A DNA stretch of 30,837 nucleotides, from contig JAEORJ010000174.1 in assembly GCA_016840945.1 (NCBI GenBank), positions 1 to 30,837 on the forward strand, given 5' to 3'. The notes under the pieces are model-generated. The model was given only the letters and a program-made list of their open reading frames with translations. It made no database searches and was not told where the DNA came from. The translations under genes were made by a program, and so were the position numbers. Shown here one piece after another: positions 23,136 to 30,528 of this stretch; position 1 is the stretch's first letter; every line of letters begins with the position of its first letter. The stretch is from Candidatus Gerdarchaeota archaeon (GTDB taxonomy: Archaea; Asgardarchaeota; Heimdallarchaeia; JABLTI01).

Positions 23136-24257
23136 ATGGATCCAACAACTATTGTCGGTATTATTGTTTCAGTCGTTCTTATATTATTAGGGATAGTGCT
23201 ACTTGTCAAAAGTATCTATTTAAAAATTAATACCACGATATTGATCCTAGTGATTATTTTTAGTGCTGTTGGAAATTTATTGGCATTAACTTTTGGTGTT
23301 ATCAATGAACGTGTGGGTAGTATATTGCTTGCGTTGGGATTCATCTTGTTGTATTTCCATTATGAGTCCATTGCATCAAGAAGACCCAATATGATTATCA
23401 CGAGTATTTTATTGATGATTTTTGCAGTAGTAGTTGGATTTAATGTTATGTTAATTATATACTTGGTAAGTAACCCTGAGATAATGGAATTAGCTAGTCA
23501 AAATCCACATTACTTTTTCAATGAAATTGATGAGTTAGCATATAAAATTGCTTTTGTAAGTCAGTTCCACATGACTTCAATTATAGGATTGATATCTTTT
23601 AGCCGTTCATTTATGGTAATACTTCAAGCATTTAAACTTTCAAAAAGCAAACCAGCATTAGTTGACACTTTTGGTCTAGCTTTTCTAATAATCTACCGAT
23701 TATTATTCATTCCAAGATTTTATCTCTCTCTGGAAATGTCAACATTAATTTCAACAATTGCTTTAGGTTGTTCAATAGTAGGTTTGCTACTAATTCTTAT
23801 CAATTATGTAATAAACTCCGATTATCTCTATTTGTTACCATTTCCCATTCATAGTTTCATGGTATACAATCAGCATGGGATATTATGCTATTCAAGAAAG
23901 GTAGAACAAGTAAAACCAGAAATGGAGGATAAAGATTATCTGATCACAGGTGCTTTCTCTGCCATTTCAACCTTAATTCAAGAGAGCTTAGGCGGTAATG
24001 CTAAAATCCAACACATCAATGCTCAACAATATCAAATCTTCTTTAATTCCTTACCTAGTGAAACCGGAACATTAGTTGTAATCGCTTACGGAGAAACGGC
24101 ATTATTTTTGCGTTCATTACGACGATTTACTGCAAGCATGTCTCCTGAACTTTTAGCTTCATTAAATGAAACTGTTTTAGTAAGCACTATTAAATTAAAC
24201 TTTGATGAGCTTATTCTGAAGTCTTATCCTTATGTTAATTTTGCTAAAAGGGAATAG
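23136..24257 (+). CDS. seven-helix membrane protein with roadblock/longin-like cytoplasmic domain
   Basis: The 373-residue protein begins with seven hydrophobic helices (about 4-28, 33-55, 60-80, 86-111, 135-165, 175-198 and 203-227). The soluble C-terminal 145 residues start 'LPFPIHSFMVYNQHGILCYSR' (234-254) and continue 'DYLITGAFSAISTLIQESLGG' (267-287), 'QQYQIFFNSL', 'TLVVIAYG' (312-319) and a closing helix 'FLRSLRRF'. This order of strands and the long helix fits the roadblock/longin superfamily, which in eukaryotes and Asgard archaea regulates small GTPases and vesicle traffic. The assignment is by fold pattern, not family signature. There is no ribosome site before ATG 23136; a TATA-like TTTTAAA about 30 bases upstream suggests a near-leaderless message. 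Confidence 0.65.
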   Translation: MDPTTIVGIIVSVVLILLGIVLLVKSIYLKINTTILILVIIFSAVGNLLALTFGVINERVGSILLALGFILLYFHYESIASRRPNMIITSILLMIFAVVVGFNVMLIIYLVSNPEIMELASQNPHYFFNEIDELAYKIAFVSQFHMTSIIGLISFSRSFMVILQAFKLSKSKPALVDTFGLAFLIIYRLLFIPRFYLSLEMSTLISTIALGCSIVGLLLILINYVINSDYLYLLPFPIHSFMVYNQHGILCYSRKVEQVKPEMEDKDYLITGAFSAISTLIQESLGGNAKIQHINAQQYQIFFNSLPSETGTLVVIAYGETALFLRSLRRFTASMSPELLASLNETVLVSTIKLNFDELILKSYPYVNFAKRE

Positions 24258-24456
24258 TAATTATTGCTTCTATTTAACAAAATGCTCCTCTCAAGAAACG
24301 ACAATTTTCATCTATTTAATTATTATTCTCATCAAGTTTGATGGTTCTTAAATAAAAAGAATATATTAAAGCGAAAAGGAAATTTAGTAAATTAGAGAGT
24401 AAGATACAAGAAAAAAAGTTTATCAATACATATAAATCCTATACGTGTGATGACCT

Positions 24457-25911
24457 ATGGGCGGTGTATTTGGAGTCTACTCTTACGGCGATTGTGTAAA
24501 AGATCTCTTTTATGGTACTGATTATCATAGTCATATGGGAACTGTACGTGGTGGTTTAGCGGTATTAAATGGAGGTATGATTAAGAATGTTATCCATGAT
24601 ATTAGCACAAGCCCATTTCGATCTAAATTTCTGGATGATTTACCTGAATTACATGGAGATAGAGGGATAGGGGTAATTAGTGATACTGATAATCAACCAT
24701 TAATCATACGATCTCATCTTGGAACATACGCGATTGTGACAGTAGGAAAGATAAATAACCTTGATGAACTAGCAGAGAATGCTTTTCGTAAAGGAACTTC
24801 ACATTTCACGGAAATGTCTAGTGGAGGAATTAATCCTACAGAAATGATTGCCACGCTTATTAATAATGGTCAGAATTTTGTTGAAGGTATAAAAAGAGCA
24901 CAAGATTTGATTGAAGGCTCTTGCACTTTATTGTTATTAACTGAAGACGGGATTTATGCTGCTCGGGATAAATTAGGTAGAACACCTTTAGCTCTTGGTG
25001 AGAAGATCGATACTCAACTTCACCCCGATCAACAAACTCTAATGGAACCACCATATAGTCGAGCAGTAACCATGGAGACAAGCACATTTCCAACACTTGA
25101 TTATCGATTAGTTCGACAACTAGGTCCAGGAGAGATTGTTCTGATAAATTCTAAAGGATTTAAACAATGTAGTCCACCAAGTGAACGTAATCAAATTTGC
25201 GCCTTTTTTTGGGTATATTATGGATATGGCGCTTCTTCATATGAGGGGATAAATGTTGAGGAAGTTAGATATCGTTGTGGTGCAGCTCTTGCAAGAAATG
25301 ATGATGTGAAACCAGATATTGTTGCAGGTATTCCTGATTCAGGCACAGCTCATGGTATTGGTTATGCAAACGAATCCAAGTGCTTCTATGGTAGACCTTT
25401 CGTGAAATATACTCCAACTTGGCCTCGTTCCTTTATGCCTCAAGATCAAACCATTCGTGATGAAGTTGCTCGGATGAAACTCATTCCGATTAATGAATTA
25501 ATTGAAGGTAAAAAAATCTTATTTTGTGACGATTCGATTGTTAGAGGAACTCAATTAAAAGAAACGGTTAAGGGTCTATATGAAAGAGGGGCTAAGGAAG
25601 TGCATATGCGTGTAGCCTGTCCCCCGTTGTTATTTGGTTGTAAGTTCCTAAATTTCTCTCGGTCTAAATCCGATCTTGATCTTGCAGGTAGAAGAGCGAT
25701 TAAAGATGTTTTCGGAGAAACATATCCCATTTTAGTTGAGTATTTAGATCAGAACTCGTATAAATTTAAGAAGATGGTTGAAAGTATCCGAAAAGAATTG
25801 AATCTTACAACCTTAAAGTACCAAAAATTAGAGGATCTTGTAGCTGCAATTGGATTATCAAAAAGTCAACTATGCACCTATTGTTGGGATGGAGCAGAAT
25901 ATAATGATTAA
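24457..25911 (+). CDS. purF: PurF-like amidophosphoribosyltransferase lacking the glutaminase nucleophile
   Basis: PurF normally makes phosphoribosylamine from PRPP and glutamine. The 484-residue protein keeps the phosphoribosyltransferase half: 'AGIPDSGTAHGIGYA' (290-304) and the PRPP loop 'FCDDSIVRGTQLK' (356-368). Cys248, Cys395, Cys473 and Cys476 match the [4Fe-4S] ligand layout of Bacillus PurF. The N-terminal glutaminase half begins MGGVFG where active enzymes have M-C-G-V-F-G, so the catalytic Cys is Gly. The oxyanion 'HNG' motif reads TVG-K, and the Gln-binding RYxT is not apparent. A stop codon two codons upstream fixes the start; GTGATG precedes it. Ammonia-dependent PurF, a partner glutaminase or another amidotransfer are all possible. 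Confidence 0.88.
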   Translation: MGGVFGVYSYGDCVKDLFYGTDYHSHMGTVRGGLAVLNGGMIKNVIHDISTSPFRSKFLDDLPELHGDRGIGVISDTDNQPLIIRSHLGTYAIVTVGKINNLDELAENAFRKGTSHFTEMSSGGINPTEMIATLINNGQNFVEGIKRAQDLIEGSCTLLLLTEDGIYAARDKLGRTPLALGEKIDTQLHPDQQTLMEPPYSRAVTMETSTFPTLDYRLVRQLGPGEIVLINSKGFKQCSPPSERNQICAFFWVYYGYGASSYEGINVEEVRYRCGAALARNDDVKPDIVAGIPDSGTAHGIGYANESKCFYGRPFVKYTPTWPRSFMPQDQTIRDEVARMKLIPINELIEGKKILFCDDSIVRGTQLKETVKGLYERGAKEVHMRVACPPLLFGCKFLNFSRSKSDLDLAGRRAIKDVFGETYPILVEYLDQNSYKFKKMVESIRKELNLTTLKYQKLEDLVAAIGLSKSQLCTYCWDGAEYND

Positions 25912-26089
25912 AGATAATTAATGCATGAAATTATAAGATGGGATTTACCAATACGCATTTTAGCCAAAATAGGTATGAAGAATAGTAACGAACTAGATTC
26001 ACTAGCTCTAATTTATCTAATAACTCATTTTTGATTATTCTACAACAAGTATTTTAATTTGAAATATAAAAGAACGAAGTGGTGAAGAT

Positions 26090-26986
26090 ATGAGTGAAAA
26101 CACTAAGAAAAAACTTGGTCTAATAGCTGATTCTTCATGTGATATTCCAATTTCAACTATTTCCAAATATGATATAACTATAATATCCGTCAATGTTATT
26201 TTTGACGGCGAGATAAGAATACCATATGTAGATCTTACAACAAAACAAATTTTTGAAAAAATAGTAGCGGAAAATATAGTACCTACTACTGGTTTACCGC
26301 CCCCTAGGAGATTCAAAGACGCTTTTGAAAAAGTGCTCGAAAAATATGATGAAGCAATTTTTCTTACAGCATCAAAGGATCTAAGTGGATTGTGGGAAAA
26401 TGCTGTTAAACATGCAAATGAAATGACAAATGGTAAAATAACAGTTGTAGATACTAGGAATACAATACATCCATTTGGATTGATTGTATTAAATGTAGCA
26501 AGAATGATAGAAAATGGTCTAAGTAAAGAACAAATCTTGAATACTTTATCTAAAGAGCTCATACCTAATGCTAGATTTGAAGCTTTTCTTGGTACTTTGG
26601 ACTTTTTGAAAAGATCAGGAAGAATAGCTGGTTTACAACATCTAATGGGTGAATTATTACAATTCAAACCATGCATGACAGTGGAAAATGGTGTTGTTGC
26701 ATCCCATGGAAAAGTTCGTGGTGAGAAAGCAAAAATGAACTATCTCAAAAACCTTGGAGAAAAGCTAGTAAATTCCTTGCCAGAAAATGAAACTTTTACT
26801 ATAATGCATTCAGCAAATATGGGCGGAGCATTAGAATTAAAGGATTATCTTCAAAAGGTATCAAACAAGAAATTCGAGATTGAAATCTGGGAAACAGGTC
26901 CTGCTTCAAGCGTCCATCTGGGACCAGGCTTATTAGGTTTAGCATGGATTGGTCCTACATCTGAAGATTTATTGAATTCAAATTAA
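26090..26986 (+). CDS. DegV family fatty-acid-binding protein (FakB-like)
   Basis: DegV proteins bind a fatty acid; as FakB in bacteria they present it to the kinase FakA, giving acyl-phosphate. The 298-residue protein has the family landmarks in order: 'GLIADSSCDIP' (10-20), 'PTTGLPPPRRF' (65-75), 'ASKDLSGLWENAV' (94-106), 'VVDTRNTIHPFGL' (118-130), 'LGTLDFLKRSGRIAG' (167-181), 'FKPCMTVENGVV' (192-203) and the 'HLGPGLLGLAWIG' C-terminus equivalent to HxGPGxxG. GTGGTGA precedes ATG 26090. The next genes in the same direction encode an alpha/beta hydrolase and a PlsY-like acyltransferase, which makes a fatty-acid role plausible. No FakA kinase is in the window. Confidence 0.88.
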   Translation: MSENTKKKLGLIADSSCDIPISTISKYDITIISVNVIFDGEIRIPYVDLTTKQIFEKIVAENIVPTTGLPPPRRFKDAFEKVLEKYDEAIFLTASKDLSGLWENAVKHANEMTNGKITVVDTRNTIHPFGLIVLNVARMIENGLSKEQILNTLSKELIPNARFEAFLGTLDFLKRSGRIAGLQHLMGELLQFKPCMTVENGVVASHGKVRGEKAKMNYLKNLGEKLVNSLPENETFTIMHSANMGGALELKDYLQKVSNKKFEIEIWETGPASSVHLGPGLLGLAWIGPTSEDLLNSN

Positions 26987-27089
26987 TATATTAGCGTATC
27001 CTATTTCGTTTAAAACAAATGAGTTAGTAGCTACTAATACTTTGAGTGTAGGCACAATAGTTATTAACTTATTTTCTTCCTTTTTTTGC

Positions 27090-27950
27090 ATGACTCTAAC
27101 TGAAGAAGAAGCTTACAAGAAGTTTCTAAAAGCTGAATTTGAAGAACATGCTGAAGAACGTTATATTACTGTTTCAGATGGTTCGCAGATTAGAGTTCTA
27201 CTATCAAAGGCTCCTATAGATGCTCATAATGGCTTTACTTTTGTTTTAGTAGCAGGATGGAATACTGTTGTTCCTGGATGGGATGAAGTACTTCTTGAAG
27301 CAATGAAAGATTTCGATATAGTATATATTGAAACTAGGGAAAAAGGTTCAAGTAAAGTAGTTAAAAAAGCAAAGTTCAATATTGATAGGTTTTCATCTGA
27401 TATTCAAGAGGTTATTGAAACATTACTGATTGATCAGAAGAAAATGATAGTTTTCTGTTCTTCATTTGGAACCATAAATACTGCTCATGGTCTTGGTAGT
27501 AAAAAGTTCGAATCTTTTCTAACATATTTTGTGGGACCAGTTCATAGGTTAGAAATGCCTAGAGGATCTAGAATCTATATGTATCTTGTACCTAATAGCT
27601 TTCTTAAGATAACAAAACCAATTTGGTTATGGTGGATTCGAAAGAAAAAAAGTGAGGATCCCGAACAAGCTGCGAAATACATTCGTGCTTTAGAAGAAGC
27701 GGATGTTAAAAAATGGCGCGCTACAGCTTATGCTAACGCTTGGGATGATTTTCTTGATATGTATGAAAAAATAGAAATAAGGAATTACATAGTTGGTATG
27801 GAACAGGATAAGATGCATGAGAGAGGTATATCAATGAGAATTCATGAAAGAATGAAAAATTCCACTTACATTGATCTTGAAACCAATAAAAGAACCCATT
27901 CAGCAGAAATGATTAAAGTTGTAAGACAACATTTAGCAAATAGTAAATAG
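27090..27950 (+). CDS. alpha/beta hydrolase, lipase/esterase-like
   Basis: The 286-residue protein fits the alpha/beta-hydrolase fold: 'TFVLVAGWNTVVPGWDEVL' (50-68) forms the oxyanion strand and loop, 'DFDIVYIETREKGSS' follows, and the nucleophile elbow is 'FCSSFGT' (122-128, Ser125), in which Cys replaces the first Gly of GxSxG. The acid may be Asp240 in 'VGMEQDKMH' and the base His270 in 'RTHSAEM'. A basic, Trp-rich stretch 'IWLWWIRKKK' (178-187) could face a membrane. The frame is open from 27042, but ATG 27090 gives a soluble N-terminus. It ends 9 bases before the PlsY-like gene, so the two are likely cotranscribed. Substrate unknown; a lipid ester is a fair guess. Confidence 0.75.
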   Translation: MTLTEEEAYKKFLKAEFEEHAEERYITVSDGSQIRVLLSKAPIDAHNGFTFVLVAGWNTVVPGWDEVLLEAMKDFDIVYIETREKGSSKVVKKAKFNIDRFSSDIQEVIETLLIDQKKMIVFCSSFGTINTAHGLGSKKFESFLTYFVGPVHRLEMPRGSRIYMYLVPNSFLKITKPIWLWWIRKKKSEDPEQAAKYIRALEEADVKKWRATAYANAWDDFLDMYEKIEIRNYIVGMEQDKMHERGISMRIHERMKNSTYIDLETNKRTHSAEMIKVVRQHLANSK

Positions 27951-27959
27951 GTGATTTAG

Positions 27960-28628
27960 ATGTACCAATATTTTCTGGCACCAATAATTGGTTATTTATT
28001 AGGATCCTTACCCTTTGCATGGATAATTGTAAAATTTAGAACCGGAAAAGATGTTCGTCAAGAAGGTTCAGGTTCTGTCAGTTCACGAAACACAATTCGA
28101 TCAGCAGGCTATTTTTGGGCAACAATAACTTCATTTCTTGATATTACCAAAGGTTTTCTTGCAGTATTTATTACCAGATTCTATTTAGCATCAACAACAG
28201 CAATGGGTTCAAGTGATTTGTCTATATTATGCACAGCTCTAGCTGGCATTGGCGCTTATGCAGGACATCTATGGATGCCTTGGATGAAATTTAAAGGAGG
28301 GAAAGGTTTCGCGGTATTACTAGGATCAATGTTTGTAATTAATCCTTATGGCGATCTTGTTTGGGTATTGTCTATAATATTATTTCTAGTTATTATCCGA
28401 TATAGTTATCTGGCTGGATTAGCTGCCACAATAATTGTTGCTTTACTTGATACTCTCTTTTGTATCTTCACGGTACCAAATCCCTATTGGAGTTCGTGGG
28501 CAGTTTTAGTTCATGGTTGGGGGATTGTAATTTTACTTGTTATACGTTTAATCCCTGATTTTAAAGCTATGAGAAGAGGAGATATTAAACGCTGGAGTGA
28601 TTTAAAAGTCTCACAATGGATGAAATAA
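27960..28628 (+). CDS. plsY: PlsY-like glycerol-3-phosphate acyltransferase
   Basis: PlsY is a membrane enzyme that moves the acyl group of an acyl-phosphate onto glycerol-3-phosphate, the first step of bacterial phospholipid synthesis. The 222-residue protein has five or more membrane helices and the family motifs in order: 'GYLLGSLPFAWII' (11-23), motif 1 'GSGSVSSRNTIRSAG' (36-50; usually GSGNxGAxNxxR), 'FLDITKGFLAV' (59-69; D-x-x-KG), motif 2 'GHLWMPWMKFKGGKGFA' (102-118) and a basic C-terminal stretch 'RLIPDFKAMRRGD'. Motif 1 departs from the norm in two or three residues. GGTGAT precedes the ATG. An archaeon makes isoprenoid ether lipids, so a PlsY-like enzyme is unexpected. Confidence 0.85.
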   Translation: MYQYFLAPIIGYLLGSLPFAWIIVKFRTGKDVRQEGSGSVSSRNTIRSAGYFWATITSFLDITKGFLAVFITRFYLASTTAMGSSDLSILCTALAGIGAYAGHLWMPWMKFKGGKGFAVLLGSMFVINPYGDLVWVLSIILFLVIIRYSYLAGLAATIIVALLDTLFCIFTVPNPYWSSWAVLVHGWGIVILLVIRLIPDFKAMRRGDIKRWSDLKVSQWMK

Positions 28629-28686
28629 TAAACAATTTCATGTAAGAAGATTCAAAAATTATAATAAATTAGTAAAAAAGAATCAA

Positions 28687-29391
28687 ATGACCAAAGAAAA
28701 ATATCTTCAAATAGTTTCAATAATTGCAGCTACTTTGGCATTTTCTGTAATAATTATCTTTAGTCTAGCAATTTATTACTATCCTGGGGGCACCTATAGT
28801 GATCCTGATTATGTAGGATTTAATTTTCAAGAAACAACAATAAGTGATTTGGGAAGAATCATAGCTCGAAATGGAGAAGATAATACAATCTCACGAGCAT
28901 TATTTATGACGGGAATACTTTCAATGTCTGCATTTTGTGGCATCTTGCCTATATTTCTTGTAATCATTTTCACCAATAGAAAAAGTACTAAAATCTTGAG
29001 TATAATAGGTGCAATCTTTGGCATTGCACAAGCCGGAATGTACGTTGCATTAGCATTTACACCAGTGGATATCGATTATAAATTGCATAATAAATTTATA
29101 TTTTCAGCTTCAGCATTCTTGGTCGCAACAACAATTGTTTATCTAATCGTTTTTTTCATGGTAAAACAATATCCCAAATTAGGAACTTATTCATGTCTTG
29201 TTCTTTTTGTGGGTGAATTTGTTTTCATGGTCGCAGTTATCGTGGGATCAATTTTACAAGGACCAATACGAGAACATATTCGACGTGCAGGAAATACGAC
29301 ATTCATTTTCCTATCGGTTTTAATATATGGATTACAATTCATAGCTCTAACAAAATATTATCATCTGTTGAGAAAAGTTACCTTCTTGTAA
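28687..29391 (+). CDS. six-helix membrane protein, possibly DUF998-like
   Basis: The 234-residue protein has about six membrane helices (near 10-32, 70-95, 102-125, 137-160, 167-190 and 202-225). The loop after the first helix reads 'YYPGGTYSDPDYVGFNFQETTISDLGR'-like: the pieces 'YPGG' and 'ISDLGR' recall the DUF998 family, whose function is unknown. Resemblance is partial, so the family name is tentative. It follows the PlsY-like gene by 58 bases in the same direction. Its last 14 bases overlap the minus-strand zinc protein gene. A role next to lipid enzymes is only suggested by position. Confidence 0.65.
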   Translation: MTKEKYLQIVSIIAATLAFSVIIIFSLAIYYYPGGTYSDPDYVGFNFQETTISDLGRIIARNGEDNTISRALFMTGILSMSAFCGILPIFLVIIFTNRKSTKILSIIGAIFGIAQAGMYVALAFTPVDIDYKLHNKFIFSASAFLVATTIVYLIVFFMVKQYPKLGTYSCLVLFVGEFVFMVAVIVGSILQGPIREHIRRAGNTTFIFLSVLIYGLQFIALTKYYHLLRKVTFL

Positions 29392-29521
29392 GCTCTAATA
29401 ATGGTCTCCCGCAAATACTACAAGTATTATGACATTGACAATATACTCTTTGTGGGTGATTAGGACAATATCTCACAGGTGGACAATATTTGAATAAATC
29501 TTTGACTAAACTTTTAATCAT
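29378..29521 (-). CDS. 47-residue cysteine-rich zinc-finger-like protein
   Basis: A short frame on the minus strand runs from ATG at 29521 to TAA at 29378 and encodes 47 residues. It carries Cys13, Cys19, Cys28, Cys30, Cys34 and Cys37, with His22 and His31: 'KYCPPVRYCPNHP', then 'VYCQCHNTCSICGRP'. The C-x2-C-G knuckle and the CxCH set fit a zinc-binding or rubredoxin-like knuckle. GTGAT lies 6 bases before the ATG. The Cys/His density is far from random AT-rich sequence, which supports a real gene. The stop overlaps the end of the convergent membrane protein gene. I do not know the family. Confidence 0.65.
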   Translation of the reverse strand: MIKSLVKDLFKYCPPVRYCPNHPQRVYCQCHNTCSICGRPLLELTRR

Positions 29522-29618
29522 AATATATCACATGTACGATATATAGTGCGTGAGATATATAGACTTTATTATATCTATTAGGTGATATGAATAAAAAAAC
29601 CAGATGAAATATAAATAA

Positions 29619-29646
29619 TGGTAAATCCGTACGGATTCGAACCATG
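29619..29646 (-). other. tRNA 3'-end-like fragment (T-arm plus acceptor strand and CCA)
   Basis: On the minus strand the sequence reads GG-TTCGAAT-CC, the consensus T-loop with closing pairs. It is followed at the right spacing by a 7-base acceptor-like strand CGGATTT, a discriminator A and CCA. The T-stem pairs in four of five positions. No matching 5' half with AAATCCG is found on that strand nearby; the only copy lies within a 14-base palindrome on the fragment itself (AATCCGTACGGATT). It could be a remnant of a tRNA gene, an attachment-site trace or half of a split tRNA, or chance. The plus strand also holds a 20-residue frame here. Confidence 0.35.
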
Positions 29647-29688
29647 GATATATGCAAATAAGATTACTCTTATAGTTTAAATAATATT

Positions 29689-29713
29689 AACAATATACCT
29701 ATTTTATATTGTT
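29689..29713. promoter_or_regulatory. inverted repeat upstream of the gene at 29728
   Basis: AACAATATA (29689-29697) and TATATTGTT (29705-29713) form a perfect 9-base inverted repeat with a 7-base spacer, ending 4 bases before the AGGTG ribosome site. It could be an operator or a 5' hairpin that affects translation. Confidence 0.4.
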
Positions 29714-29727
29714 TTTAGGTGTTAATA

Positions 29728-30420
29728 ATGGATAAAGAAGGATTTATTTTATACTTGAAAAAGAAGGGAAAAGATAGAGGAACGCCATATTATTTAAGAC
29801 TTTTAGCTGTGTTGGAAGATTATCTGAATGACCATACAGGGCACAAAGATTTGGATAAAATAACAGCAGAAGAATTAAAGGATTTTATAATGAAAAGTAA
29901 AAATAATTACCAATCATATCAATATTTAAGACCAATTAGAGATTATTATGGATTTAAAGAAAATGAGGAAATAGAATATTTATGTAATGACTACATGGGT
30001 GCTATTAGCTTAGAAACTTACAAACTCTCACAATTCATGGGTGTAGATAAAGACATAATTACGAGATTAAAGAAAATTGGTATTGTAACAGCTCAACAAA
30101 TGCTAGAGAAAGGAGCAACAATTGAAGGGAGAAAAAAAATTGCTGAAGAAACTGATATACCAGCTGAAAAATTATTGGAATTGTCGAAATTATCTAATTT
30201 AGCAAGAGTGCCTGGACATAAAGCAAAAAGAGCAAGACTCTATTTGGAAGCAGGCATAGATACTCTCGAGAAAATGGCTACACTTACAGCTGAAGAATTG
30301 ATCAAAATATCAGAAGACTATATTCAGAAAAGTGGTTTCGCTGGCAGTGCACCTATTTATGGCGATGCAAATTTCTCCGTGGAAAATGCGAAAAGATTAA
30401 AGGATATTGTAGAGTTTTAA
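29728..30420 (+). CDS. helix-hairpin-helix (DUF4332-like) protein with recombinase-core-like N-terminus
   Basis: The 230-residue protein has two parts. Residues 1-85 ('GFILYLKKKGKDRGTPYYLRL', 'ITAEELKDFIM', 'YQYLRPIRDYYGF') have the helix pattern of the SAM-like core-binding domain of tyrosine recombinases, without the catalytic domain. Residues about 95-230 hold two helix-hairpin-helix-like units: 'DIITRLKKIGIVTAQQMLEKG' and 'VPGHKAKRARLYLEAGIDTLEKMATLT', the latter typical of DUF4332. No Arg-His-Arg-Tyr set is present, so it is not an active integrase. DNA binding is likely. The start is ATG 29728 after AGGTG; GTG 29719 is less likely. An inverted repeat precedes it. Confidence 0.7.
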   Translation: MDKEGFILYLKKKGKDRGTPYYLRLLAVLEDYLNDHTGHKDLDKITAEELKDFIMKSKNNYQSYQYLRPIRDYYGFKENEEIEYLCNDYMGAISLETYKLSQFMGVDKDIITRLKKIGIVTAQQMLEKGATIEGRKKIAEETDIPAEKLLELSKLSNLARVPGHKAKRARLYLEAGIDTLEKMATLTAEELIKISEDYIQKSGFAGSAPIYGDANFSVENAKRLKDIVEF

Positions 30421-30528
30421 AGTAGAATATGTAATTCCAAAAAAAAATAAATGGAATTCAAATTACTTATTAATTTTATTTACAGATAATATATCAAACA
30501 AATCTATCATCAATGGTTGCTTTTAGTA

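Noticed and set aside
25921..26034. 37-residue frame after purF
   Set aside because: It has no ribosome site, no recognisable motif and ordinary AT-rich composition; too weak to call.
26035..26676. 213-residue open frame on the minus strand
   Set aside because: It lies antisense to the DegV gene, which shows full family motifs; the minus-strand product has no recognisable pattern and uneven hydrophobic/Cys content.
29581..29680. Tiny frames after GGTGAT (6 residues at 29588; 20 residues at 29618-29680)
   Set aside because: Very short and without motifs; the second coincides with the tRNA-like fragment. Could be a gene remnant, but this cannot be shown.
29619..29720. Complete tRNA gene on the minus strand
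   Set aside because: Only the T-arm, acceptor 3' strand and CCA are present; no D-arm, anticodon arm or matching 5' acceptor strand could be found.
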